Positions 48,875-57,654 of a stretch of DNA of 58,015 bases are shown piece after piece. Both the position numbers and the translations under genes were made by a program. The notes beneath the pieces are model-generated. The model ran no database searches. It was not told the origin of the DNA and was given only the letters and a program-made list of their open reading frames with translations. The stretch is from Pseudomonadota bacterium (lineage in GTDB: Bacteria > Myxococcota_A > Polyangia > Polyangiales > JAFGIB01), in contig JADGRE010000006.1 in NCBI GenBank assembly GCA_017881185.1, positions 1 through 58,015 of the forward strand, given 5' to 3'. Numbering within the stretch: position 1 is the stretch's first letter; each line of letters opens with the position of its first letter.

Positions 48875-49065
48875 GGTGCTTCGGGGGCGGTTACGTGGGT
48901 GCGCGGGGCGTCCGAGCGTGACAAACGCCAAGTGGCGCGGCCGCGTTTGGCACGCTCGTACGAGGTCGACTTGCGTGGCGTACGGAAACGTCTTCTTGCT
49001 ACCGAGGCCGCCACTCTTGCAAGTCGACCGTCCCCGCGCACCCACGTAACCGCCCCCGAAGCACC
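48875..49065 (-). repeat. 191-bp structured element, copy B (inverted)
   Basis: A perfect 34-bp inverted repeat bounds it (GGTGCTTCGGGGGCGGTTAC... at 48875-48908, complement at 49032-49065). Inside are GGTCGACTTGC/GCAAGTCGACC (48964-48974, 49019-49029), which aligns with helix 2 of copy A with three compensating pair changes, and GAGCGTGaCAAACGC paired with GCGTTTGgCACGCTC (48914-48957). The core GAGTGGCGGCCTCGGTAGC is read on the minus strand and is identical in copy A. The outer arms are unrelated in sequence to those of copy A. It ends 31 bp past the tamA stop and may also end that transcript. Confidence 0.85.
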
Positions 49066-49096
49066 GTTCGCCAAGAACTCTCGTTCTCGCTCTCCC

Positions 49097-52000
49097 TCAG
49101 AACAAGCCAATCGAGAACTGCAAGGTTCCAAAGGGTTCCCCCAGCGCGCGGCGGCGCGTCAACACGATGCCGTAGTCCACCGCGATGGGGCCGACCGGTG
49201 TAGCCAAGCGCAAGCCCGCACCCGCGATCGGCCGCAGCTGGAACGGGTTCATCATGGCCGGGTCGGCCCACAGGTTGCCGATGTCCGTGAACAGCCCCGC
49301 GCCCAGTTGGCCGTAGACGGGGAAGCGCAGCTCGCCCTTGAGCAGGATGAACGCATCGCCGCTGCGCACGATGCTGTTGGGGGTAAGCTTGGGGTCGGTG
49401 ATGATCTTGTTTGCGATGTCTTGCGGCACCATTTCGTCGAGGTAGTAGCCGCGCATCGTGTCGACGCCGCCCAGGAAGAACGCGCGGTCGGGATAGGTTT
49501 TCGAGTCGTGCTGCAAGTGCACGATGCGCCCGACGCGCGCCTGGCCTGCGAGCACCACCGAGCGGCCGAGCGGCACGTAGCCGCTGCCGGTGATCTGCAG
49601 CTTGAGAAAACGGCTGAGGAACTGCGCCTTGTCGGCGCTCACCGTCTCGGTCGCCAGCGTGGTGGCGAGCTCGGAGGACGCGGACACGAAGTAACCCTTG
49701 GTCGGAGTGAACGGACTATCGCGCTGATCGTAGCTGATGCCCAGGCGTGCGGCGGCCAGCGTGGTATTGCCTTCGGGTACGCGCAGCAAGCGCTTGAGCC
49801 GCGGATCGCTGGTCATCGCCAGGTAGTCGTTGAGCGCTTCACTCACGAAGAGATCGACGTTGTTGTTCTCGAGGTCGGCCGCTTCCGTGAGCGTGATGCG
49901 GTGCCACGGCGTCTCGGTGAAGGTAAGCGTGCCGCCGTTCTTGTCGAGACCGAAGTCGCGCTCGTTGTGACGCACGTGCACCAGATCGATGGCGGTGCGG
50001 GTGGAGCCAAGGCCAGGCACGCGCGGGATTACGGTGCCGAGCGAGATGTTGCGTTCGAGGCGGTCTTGAAGCGCGAGCGCTTCGAAGCGTCGCCGCAGCT
50101 CCGGGCTCACGAAGAAGAGCTGGTGCGCGAACTGCACGCGCAGGGTCATGCTCACGGCGCGGTCGAACAAGTTGCGGTAACCGTACTCGAAGCCGCCGCG
50201 CACGCCTTGTCCCGTGCTCACGCCCGCGCTGAAGTCGAGGAACTGGTTGCGGCGCTCGCTCACCGTCACCAAGAGCGGCTTCACGCGCGCGGGTAGATCG
50301 GGGTCTTGCATGCCGATCGACACGCCGGTGAATACACCCAGCGCCTGCAAGGTTTCTTCGCTCTTGCGCGCCTTGGAGGGTTGGTAGAGATCGCCGGGCT
50401 GCAACGCCAGCAAGTTGCGGATGAACGCCACGCTGGTGCGCTCGGTGCCGCGCACCACGATCTCGCCCACGTGCACCGGGAACCGCTCGCTGATCTGGAA
50501 GGTGACCTCGGCGCGTGTGCGGTCGCGCGAGAAGCGCACGCTTGGTTCGATCTTCACGAACATGTGGCCGCGCTCGTTGTAGAGGTTCTGCATGCGCAGC
50601 CGGGCCTCTTCCAGGCGCAGGTACGAGAACGGTTGGTTGCGGGTGAGGCCCGACGCCACCAGCAACTCACGCTCGCTCACCAGGCGTTGACCCTGCAGCA
50701 CCACGTCGTGCAGCAGGGTCTGCGGGCCTTCGACCACCGGGATGTTCACGGTCGCGCGGCTCTCGCCCACGCGTTCGAGCACGGCCGGGCCGACCTTCAC
50801 CGACAAGAAACCATCCGCTTGATAGAGCTCGGTGATGTGCTTGATGGCTTCGGTGTAGGTGGGCTCGTAGTAGGTGCCGGCCGGATTCTCGGCCATCGGC
50901 TTGGGCACCTGGCGCTCGGGCGTGGTCTTGCCCGTGGTGAGATCGTCAGCGACGTCGGAGTCGACGATCTGGATTAAGTCGGAGTTCGGCAGATCGTCTT
51001 CGAGGTAACTGACGATCTGATCTTGCAGCTGCTCGCGCGGGAAGTGTTGCGCGCCGGTGAAGCCGATATCCACGACCTCGAGCTGGCGGCCCGGCACGAC
51101 GCGGATGCGCAACACGGCGCGGTCCGCTGAGCGCGCGCCCAAGCGCGACTGCAAGCGCGCGATGGACACGCGAGCCTCGATGAAGCCATGCCGCGCGTAC
51201 GCGTTCTTCACGCGCGCGGGCATGAGATCGAGGGTTTGATCGGTCAGGCGTTCGCGATCGAGCTGCAGCGCTTCGATGACTTCCTCGACCGGCAAGGGCG
51301 AGGTGCCCAGCACGTCGTAGGAGTAGCGCGGGCCGACGTGCGCGGGGAAGGTCACCTTGGCCTGCTCGCCCTCGATGGTGAGGATCGGCGCATCGAGGCT
51401 CGCCTCGAAGTAACGCTGCGCACGCAGGTACAGCTCACCCTTCTTGGCACTCTCGGCGAGCACACGCCGATCGAGCACGTCATCGAGCGCTACGCCCATG
51501 GCCTCGCGCACGCCGAGTGGGTCGGTCGGCTGCTGCCCCGCGAACACGATCTCGGTGATGCGCGTGGGCGCACCTTCCTCGATGTTCACCATCAGCACTT
51601 TGGATGACGGGTCGTCGGTGTCGCGGAAGCTGACATCGACGCGCGCACCGAGGTAGCCGCGCTCCGCGTAGGCCTTGCGTGTGGCCGCAGACAGCGCTTC
51701 GAGGCCCTCGCTGCTCAGCTCGGAGCCGCGACTGACACCCAGCGCATCGGTGATGACTTCTTCGTCCACGTGATGGGTGCCCTGGATGTCGATGCGCCGC
51801 AGTGTGATGCGCGGCTCCAGATGCAAGGTGAGCAGCACTCCGTCGTCTTGCGGCTCGGCGTCGACCTGCACGTCGATCCAGCGGCCGCTCGCGAGCAGCC
51901 GTTCAATCGCGGTGCGCACGAGCTTGCGGGTGAGCGGTGCGCCCAGCGGGATGCCAGCCTCGCGCGCGGCCGCGATCTCCGCGACCTCGCCGGCCACGCG

Positions 52001-52123
52001 CACCTCGTTCACCGGCTTGTTCTGCAGCGCTTCCGGGATCTCGGCGCGCGCCACCCACGCTGCCGCGCTGATGCAGGCGGCAAGCACGATGGCGGTCCAG
52101 CGCGCGAGCAGAGAGGAGTGCAT
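49097..52123 (-). CDS. BamA/TamA (Omp85) family outer membrane assembly protein
   Basis: A 1008-residue Omp85 protein. After a signal peptide (IVLAACISAAAWVARA) come about five to six POTRA domains (for example ITLRRIDIQGTHHVDEEVIT, LEVVDIGFTGAQHFPREQLQ, FPVHVGEIVVRGTERTSVAF), then a C-terminal beta-barrel (about 650-1008) with GGFEYGYRNLFDRAVSM, FFLGGVDTMRGYYLDEMV and the terminal GTLQFSIGLF. The Phe ending fits outer-membrane barrels. It lies 34 bp after the TamB-like gene on the same strand, so TamA is the likelier role than BamA. The gene order (tamB then tamA) is the reverse of that in E. coli. Confidence 0.9.
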   Translation of the reverse strand: MHSSLLARWTAIVLAACISAAAWVARAEIPEALQNKPVNEVRVAGEVAEIAAAREAGIPLGAPLTRKLVRTAIERLLASGRWIDVQVDAEPQDDGVLLTLHLEPRITLRRIDIQGTHHVDEEVITDALGVSRGSELSSEGLEALSAATRKAYAERGYLGARVDVSFRDTDDPSSKVLMVNIEEGAPTRITEIVFAGQQPTDPLGVREAMGVALDDVLDRRVLAESAKKGELYLRAQRYFEASLDAPILTIEGEQAKVTFPAHVGPRYSYDVLGTSPLPVEEVIEALQLDRERLTDQTLDLMPARVKNAYARHGFIEARVSIARLQSRLGARSADRAVLRIRVVPGRQLEVVDIGFTGAQHFPREQLQDQIVSYLEDDLPNSDLIQIVDSDVADDLTTGKTTPERQVPKPMAENPAGTYYEPTYTEAIKHITELYQADGFLSVKVGPAVLERVGESRATVNIPVVEGPQTLLHDVVLQGQRLVSERELLVASGLTRNQPFSYLRLEEARLRMQNLYNERGHMFVKIEPSVRFSRDRTRAEVTFQISERFPVHVGEIVVRGTERTSVAFIRNLLALQPGDLYQPSKARKSEETLQALGVFTGVSIGMQDPDLPARVKPLLVTVSERRNQFLDFSAGVSTGQGVRGGFEYGYRNLFDRAVSMTLRVQFAHQLFFVSPELRRRFEALALQDRLERNISLGTVIPRVPGLGSTRTAIDLVHVRHNERDFGLDKNGGTLTFTETPWHRITLTEAADLENNNVDLFVSEALNDYLAMTSDPRLKRLLRVPEGNTTLAAARLGISYDQRDSPFTPTKGYFVSASSELATTLATETVSADKAQFLSRFLKLQITGSGYVPLGRSVVLAGQARVGRIVHLQHDSKTYPDRAFFLGGVDTMRGYYLDEMVPQDIANKIITDPKLTPNSIVRSGDAFILLKGELRFPVYGQLGAGLFTDIGNLWADPAMMNPFQLRPIAGAGLRLATPVGPIAVDYGIVLTRRRALGEPFGTLQFSIGLF

Positions 52124-52157
52124 GCGAAGGCCGGAGGGTAGCGCAGAACCCGAACGA

Positions 52158-55100
52158 TCAGTCGAACTCCAGCCGCCACTTCAGATCCACGCCGACGTCT
52201 CCGAGCTGCGAGGCACTGGTGGAGGTCTGGTTGTTGTACACCGCGCCCACACTGGTTTTGTCGCTGATCTGGTACTCGACACCCGTGCTGAAGTCGCGCG
52301 ACTGCGCCAGCCCCGTGGCTGCGTCCAGGCGCACGCGATCGGCCAGGCGCTTGCCCAGGTGCAACTGCGGCTCGGTGCGATTGGTCCGCAGCGAGTAGCT
52401 GCTGGCGATGTGCACGTCGTCGATGGCGGGGATCGCGCGCTGCACCTCGCGCTCCACACCGGTCACCGTGGCCAGCGCTTCGAGCGCCGCGGTGCCGGTG
52501 AGATCGGAAGTCTGCAGCTGCGCCAGCTCGGTGTGCGTCATGCCCACGGCGAGCAAGAGCGCGATGTCGTCTTCCGAGAGGTACGGGTCGCTGGTCAGTG
52601 CGAACTGGAACGACTCGGGTGTGCCCCAGGCGTGCACGCCGATGTGCCAGCTGGTCTGACCGAGCTGCCCGCTGCGGCGCACGTCGGTGACGGCGCGCAC
52701 GTCGAAGCTGGGTTGTATGCGCACGGCGCTGGCGAAGCTGATCTCACCTTCCTTGATGTCAAACGAGCGGTCGCGCAGCCGCACCTTACCGCGGCGGATG
52801 TTCATGTTGCCCAAGAGACCGAAGCGCTGGTCGGTGCCCACCAAGCGGAACAGCTCTTTCTGATCGTCGATAGTGATGTCTGCGTCGATCAGGTTGTTCT
52901 CCACGTGCATGGGCTCGGTCTCCACGATGCGCAGGTCGAGCGCCAGCATGTCGGCATCGGGATCGTAGCTCTGTACGTCGGTGCGCTCTTTCTTCGCCAT
53001 GTCGCTGATGGTGCGGCCCATGTTGATCGGGCGCGTGTAGCGCATGCGGTCCAGACGCAGCGTGCCGCTGAGCTTGGGCACGCGGTCGCCTTCCTTCCAC
53101 GCCAGCACCGTCTGGCCACCGAGGGAGAGATCGATGCCTTCGCGCGGCGAGAATGCAAGTCGGTCGCCTTCGATCTCGAAGCGCATGCTCCCGAGGCGCC
53201 GGCCGTTCAGTGCGGCGGCGCCCGTGAGCGACAGGCGTCCGCCCAGCGCTTGCGCGCTGAAGCTGTCGAAGATCACGCGCTGCGCGCTGAAGGTGACTTG
53301 CCCCTGTGCGTTCTGAATGGGGAAGGGCATGGACGCGAAGCGCAGCGACGCGTCTTGCACGTGCGCTTGCCCGAACACGCCCGGGTGGTCCAGCTGACCG
53401 CTGATCTTGCATTCGAGCGCCAGCCGCCCGCTGGCCTCCACCAGCTCGCGCGAGAAGCTCGGCAAGATCGCCAGATCCACCGCGCCCGACAGCTCGAGCC
53501 CGAGCCCGCCTTCCAGCGACCCACCGCCCTTGACGTGCAACGCCGACGACGGTCCCACGAATTCTCCGCGTTCGATGTCGAAGCGACCTTCCGAGAAGCT
53601 CGCGAGCAGCGGTCCGTCGTTCTGCAAGGTCACCCCGAGCTGGCCGACCTTCAGCGTGTCGAGGTGCAAGCTGCCCGCCAGCGTGCTGGGCGTGAGCAAG
53701 GCGCCGCCACGCAGCCGCACGATGCCCGTGAGCGTGCCCTGCGGTGGCTCGGTTTTCTTGTGCCTGGGCAGGAGCTTGCCGAACTGAAACGCCGTGAACT
53801 GAAGATCGCCGCGCAGCGGATACGCGCGCGTGCGTCCGATGGCCATGTCGAAGGCGATGCGTCCGCCGAATGCTTCGCCGCACACGAGGTACGCCATGGG
53901 TGCGTCGAGCGAGGGCAGCAGGCCTTCGGCCGTATGCATGGGCGGGTCTGCGGGCCAGCTGCCGCGCGCCAGGCCTTCACGTGCATGCGCGCACGCCGCG
54001 TTGTCGGGTGGGGCGTCGGCCTTCCAGCTCAGCGCTTCCTTCACCCACGGGTCTTCCTTGTCGGTCAAGCGCATGTACGCGCGCGCATCGCCCAGCGGCT
54101 CGTGCGCGTAGGCGAGCCCCGTGCCCGCCAGCTCCAGCTCCGCGCGCGGCACTGCGGCGGTTCCGCGGATGGTGCCCGTGATGCTGTAGTTGCCGCTCAG
54201 CTCCGGGATGCGTTCGGACAAACCCTCGGTGTCGCGCACGGCAATCTTGTCGCCCACTGCGACCATGGACAGATCTCCGCCAAGCGCCATCTTGCCCGAC
54301 AAGCTCACCGTGCCCTTGCCCTTGTGCAGCGCGAAGCGCTCGACCGTGAGCTCGCCGCCGCGGTAGCCCTGCGCGTGGTCGAGCCAGTTCCAGCTGCCGG
54401 TGAAGTGCCCCGACGGGAAGCGGAAGCCAGAGAGCTCGGCTTCCGCAATCCCGAGATCCATGTCGACCTTCATGGTTCCGCGCGGCGAATCCCCGGGGAA
54501 GTCCATGGTGTAACGGATCTGCGCGTCGCCCGTGACCACGCCCTGATACGCCGTGTAGCGATCGTCTTCCTGATAATGGAACAGGTCGTAGAAGTCTTGC
54601 AGCGCGAACTTGTCGCAGTGCAGCGCCGCGTCGATGGCGAGCCTGTGGTCGCTGAAGTCGAGCACGAAGTCGTCGGCGTGGTAGCGACTCTCGCCCTTCT
54701 TCGCGACCAGGTGCGGGAAGCGTACCGCCTGCGCTTCTTTTTCGAGGTGGAAGTCCGATTCCAGATCGCCGAACGGGTAGCTGTGGAACGCGAACTGCGC
54801 GAAGTGCATCTTGCCGCCCACGGCTGGCTCGTTGAATTTGCCGTCCACGTGCAGCTCGAAGCCGCCCTTGCCGGCAAGCGAGAAGTCGACGAGCGGAGTG
54901 ACGTCGACCAGATCGAGATCGTCGGTGTCGGCGCTCACGCGCAGCTCGTTGTCGAAGCCCAAGAGCACCTCGTGCACGTGCAGGTGCGAGTTGCGCATGG
55001 CGACTTCGATGTTCTGCAGGAAGATGCCGCGCGGCTTCACCGCCACGCTGCCCACCAGGTTCGCGCTCGCGACGCCGATGATGTTGCGCGGCGTGGGCGT

Positions 55101-56414
55101 GTCGTGCCAGGCGCCGCGCATCACGCGAAAGTCGCGCGTGGGCATGCGCAGTGGGCCGCTCAAGTCCAGCGGATCGAGCGTGCCGCGCAGCTCGAAGCCC
55201 CCGCCCAGGTTCCAGCCCACGATGGCGTCCGGCGACACGCCCAGCTGTTCCATCAGCTTCGAGAAGTCCACGTCGTTCACGCGGGCTTTGAGCGCGAACG
55301 GCAGGCGCCCGTCGAGACCGATCGAGCCCGACAAGTCGACCGAGCCGCCGCCGCGGATGACCTCGGCGTTGCCGTCGAAACGAATGACCTTCTTGTCGAG
55401 CGTGAGCGCGAGCTCTACGTCCTCGCCGAAGCCGTACTGCTCGAGCAGCACGCGGTGCAGCGCGATCTTGGCGTCGCCACGCAAGCCGGTGTCGTCGCTG
55501 CGGGCGCTCACGTGCACGCGCAGGTCGCCTTCCACGTGCGGCAGCTTGAAGGGCAGTGGCCAGCGTTGCAGCTGCGGCAGCTGCGCATGCAGATCGAGCT
55601 CGCCGTTGTAGGTGTTGCCCACCGGCAGCTCGCAGCTGGCGTGGCGCAAGGTGACTGCGACCTGGGGCGTGGCCAGGCGCAAGAGCTCTACCTGCACGTT
55701 TTCGTCGGTGAGCTTGGCGCGCACCTCGATGGCCTTCACCACGTCGCGCCCGGCGCGATGCTGCACGAAGCCCTTGGGCGCAGACAGCGTTAGGCCCAGC
55801 ACGTCACGCTGCGTCGAGTCGAGGTAGATGTTGATCGACGACAGCTCGCCGCTGGCGTCCGGCAGCGCGTCCACCACCAAGCGCGAGTGCTTCACCCACA
55901 GCTTGTCGAAGGGCAGGTCCACGCTCTGTCCGCCAGCCTGGCTCGGCTTGGTCTTGGGCCCGTTGATGAGCTTGCCGTCGCGCACCACCAGCCACACCGT
56001 GGCTTTGTCGATGGTGATGCTGTGCAGGTCGATCTGTCCGCGCAGCAGCGCCCACCACGACGGCCGAATGCGCAGCAGCTTGGCTTCGACCAACCGGCCG
56101 TGCTCGGGGTGGTCGAGCGTGATGCCGCGCGCCACGATCGCCATGCTCGCGGGCTCCAGATCCACATCGCTGATCACCGCCGACAGCCCCAGCTCCGAAC
56201 GGATGGCGCGCTCCGCCTGCTGGCGCACGTACTCGCGCACGGCCGGCGTGCGCAGCGCGGCCGCGAGCGCCATCGGGATGGCCACCAGCACGAACAGCGC
56301 AAACAGAGCGCGCTGCCACAGGGAGCGATGCGGTTTTTTCGCAGCTACGGCCACAGAACCCCGGGTCAACCTAGCACGCAGACTGTAAGGACGCGCCTTT
56401 CGGACCGCCGCCAT
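52158..56414 (-). CDS. TamB-like translocation and assembly protein (DUF490)
   Basis: A 1418-residue protein. One N-terminal membrane helix (ALFALFVLVAIPMALAAALR) is followed by an AsmA-like start (VREYVRQQAERAIRSELGLS). A very long series of beta strands forms the predicted lipid-conducting groove. The C-terminal DUF490/TamB domain (about 1100-1418) includes LRIVETEPMHVENNLIDADI, RGKVRLRDRSFDIKEGEISF and the end DVGVDLKWRLEFD. TamB bridges the periplasm, moves phospholipid to the outer membrane and works with TamA, whose gene follows. The length and overall plan fit. The basic N-terminal tail may mean a slightly later start. Confidence 0.92.
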   Translation of the reverse strand: MAAVRKARPYSLRARLTRGSVAVAAKKPHRSLWQRALFALFVLVAIPMALAAALRTPAVREYVRQQAERAIRSELGLSAVISDVDLEPASMAIVARGITLDHPEHGRLVEAKLLRIRPSWWALLRGQIDLHSITIDKATVWLVVRDGKLINGPKTKPSQAGGQSVDLPFDKLWVKHSRLVVDALPDASGELSSINIYLDSTQRDVLGLTLSAPKGFVQHRAGRDVVKAIEVRAKLTDENVQVELLRLATPQVAVTLRHASCELPVGNTYNGELDLHAQLPQLQRWPLPFKLPHVEGDLRVHVSARSDDTGLRGDAKIALHRVLLEQYGFGEDVELALTLDKKVIRFDGNAEVIRGGGSVDLSGSIGLDGRLPFALKARVNDVDFSKLMEQLGVSPDAIVGWNLGGGFELRGTLDPLDLSGPLRMPTRDFRVMRGAWHDTPTPRNIIGVASANLVGSVAVKPRGIFLQNIEVAMRNSHLHVHEVLLGFDNELRVSADTDDLDLVDVTPLVDFSLAGKGGFELHVDGKFNEPAVGGKMHFAQFAFHSYPFGDLESDFHLEKEAQAVRFPHLVAKKGESRYHADDFVLDFSDHRLAIDAALHCDKFALQDFYDLFHYQEDDRYTAYQGVVTGDAQIRYTMDFPGDSPRGTMKVDMDLGIAEAELSGFRFPSGHFTGSWNWLDHAQGYRGGELTVERFALHKGKGTVSLSGKMALGGDLSMVAVGDKIAVRDTEGLSERIPELSGNYSITGTIRGTAAVPRAELELAGTGLAYAHEPLGDARAYMRLTDKEDPWVKEALSWKADAPPDNAACAHAREGLARGSWPADPPMHTAEGLLPSLDAPMAYLVCGEAFGGRIAFDMAIGRTRAYPLRGDLQFTAFQFGKLLPRHKKTEPPQGTLTGIVRLRGGALLTPSTLAGSLHLDTLKVGQLGVTLQNDGPLLASFSEGRFDIERGEFVGPSSALHVKGGGSLEGGLGLELSGAVDLAILPSFSRELVEASGRLALECKISGQLDHPGVFGQAHVQDASLRFASMPFPIQNAQGQVTFSAQRVIFDSFSAQALGGRLSLTGAAALNGRRLGSMRFEIEGDRLAFSPREGIDLSLGGQTVLAWKEGDRVPKLSGTLRLDRMRYTRPINMGRTISDMAKKERTDVQSYDPDADMLALDLRIVETEPMHVENNLIDADITIDDQKELFRLVGTDQRFGLLGNMNIRRGKVRLRDRSFDIKEGEISFASAVRIQPSFDVRAVTDVRRSGQLGQTSWHIGVHAWGTPESFQFALTSDPYLSEDDIALLLAVGMTHTELAQLQTSDLTGTAALEALATVTGVEREVQRAIPAIDDVHIASSYSLRTNRTEPQLHLGKRLADRVRLDAATGLAQSRDFSTGVEYQISDKTSVGAVYNNQTSTSASQLGDVGVDLKWRLEFD

Positions 56415-56497
56415 GTTGGCTGTGATTATTCATAAATGACGGAAAATCAGTGAACGGGCGCGCTCGCGCGTCGCGCCCTGTGCTAACAAGCAAACAC

Positions 56498-56992
56498 ATG
56501 GAACCAGGGAGCTTTCTGCAGGGCATGACCCGCGAGACCAGCATCCGGCGCGATGCGCTGGGTCGCTGGTTCCACGAGGGCGAGCCGCTCGAGCACCCGA
56601 ACCTGGTGCGGGCGTTCGATCGCTGGGTCGACCGCGCGCAAGACGGCCGCTACTGCCTGAAGAACGACATCAACTGGGCCTACATCACGCTCGAGGGCCC
56701 GCCCTTCTTCGTGCGCTCGGTGCAGCTCGGGCCCCAGGGCGAAGCCTCGCTCGTGTTGAGCGATGACCAGAAAGAGTTCCTCGACCCGAGCACGCTGCGT
56801 CAGGGTCCCGACGGCGCGCTGTACTGCGACGTCCGGTCGGGCACCATGCCCGCGCGCTTCGACCGTCACGCCATGCAACAGCTCGAAAGCGTATTGCGCG
56901 AAGACCCCGAAGGCGTGTACCTGCTGCTCGGCTCGCGTGCGGTGCGTCCGCCCGCGGTCAGCGACCCCCTCTTGCCACTGCCGGTTCAATGA
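56498..56992 (+). CDS. DUF1285 family protein
   Basis: A 164-residue protein. SIRRDALGRWFHEGEPLEHP, then NLVRAFDRWVDRAQDGRYCL and YITLEGPPFFVRSVQL, matches DUF1285, a small uncharacterised family. The second half (EGVYLLLGSRAVRPP at the end) also fits. The start at MEPGSFLQG is preferred to the longer frame, though ribosome sites are weak at each option. The stop overlaps the next gene's start (ATGA), so it is translationally coupled to a TlpA-like protein. The gene is divergent from tamB, 84 bp away. Confidence 0.82.
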   Translation: MEPGSFLQGMTRETSIRRDALGRWFHEGEPLEHPNLVRAFDRWVDRAQDGRYCLKNDINWAYITLEGPPFFVRSVQLGPQGEASLVLSDDQKEFLDPSTLRQGPDGALYCDVRSGTMPARFDRHAMQQLESVLREDPEGVYLLLGSRAVRPPAVSDPLLPLPVQ

Positions 56993-57654
56993 CAGCGCCT
57001 GCGACCATTTCCACTTCCAGCACGCCCAGCACGCCCGGCACACCGCGCCGCTCGCGCGAGCTCATCGCCGCGTTGATGGTGGTGTTGGTCGGCGCGCCGC
57101 TCACCTTCGTGTTCGCTCGCGCCATGGTCGACAGCGAAGTGCGCCGCCGCGAGGGCCCGCTGCGCGCGATGCTCGGCGACCCCGCGTTCGACGCCCAGAG
57201 CCGCGGTGAAAAGACCGAGCTCAACTACCTGGGCGACGGCCTCACCGCGCCTGACTTCACGCTCACCGATCAAGACGGCAAGCCGTGGAGGCTGCAAGAT
57301 CATCGCGGCAAGATGGTCGTGATGAACTTCTGGACCATCACCTGTCAGCCTTGCGTGGAGGAGATGCCGAGCTTGGTCGCGCTCGCCGACATCGCCTCGC
57401 GCCGCACCGACATCGAAGTGGTGGCGGTGAGCACCGACAAGGATTGGAAGGCCGTCGCGCCGATCTTCCCGCCGCACTCGCGGCTGCGCGTGCTCTTCGA
57501 TCCCGAGCGCAAGATCGTCAACGGCACGTACGGCACGCGCTTGTTTCCCGAGACCTGGATCATCGACCCGGGCGGCGTGATCCGCATGCGCGTCGACGGC
57601 GGGCGCGACTGGGCGTCGGCACTGTCGATCGAAGCCATCGACCACTTCCTGTGA
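56989..57654 (+). CDS. Membrane-anchored TlpA-like thiol-disulfide protein
   Basis: A 221-residue protein. A Ser/Thr/Pro-rich tail (1-20) is followed by one membrane helix (LIAALMVVLVGAPLTFVFA), then a periplasmic redoxin domain: APDFTLTDQDGKPWRLQDHR, the active site NFWTITCQPCVEEMPSL, VVAVSTDKDW, and LFPETWIIDPGGVIRMRVDG with the cis-Pro. It should reduce or repair disulfides in the periplasm. It overlaps both neighbours (ATGA at its start, GTGA at its end), so all three genes form one tightly coupled unit. Confidence 0.87.
   Translation: MTAPATISTSSTPSTPGTPRRSRELIAALMVVLVGAPLTFVFARAMVDSEVRRREGPLRAMLGDPAFDAQSRGEKTELNYLGDGLTAPDFTLTDQDGKPWRLQDHRGKMVVMNFWTITCQPCVEEMPSLVALADIASRRTDIEVVAVSTDKDWKAVAPIFPPHSRLRVLFDPERKIVNGTYGTRLFPETWIIDPGGVIRMRVDGGRDWASALSIEAIDHFL

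Noticed and set aside
48516-49065. Integron attC sites or a CRISPR array as explanation for the paired elements
   Set aside because: The RYYYAAC/GTTRRRY ends of attC are missing, there are only two inverted copies, and no spacer pattern, integrase or cas gene is present.
48516-49065. Retron msr-msd locus
   Set aside because: Inverted-repeat-bounded RNA would fit, but no reverse transcriptase gene lies anywhere in the window.
48393-49131. Open frames inside the 191-bp elements (for example at 48393, 48415, 48820)
   Set aside because: The frames are similar between copies only because the DNA is similar. Changes follow base pairing rather than codons, and starts lack ribosome sites.
51777-55793. 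1338-residue open frame opposite tamA/tamB
   Set aside because: It mirrors the tamB gene in the antisense frame and has no start site or domain of its own.
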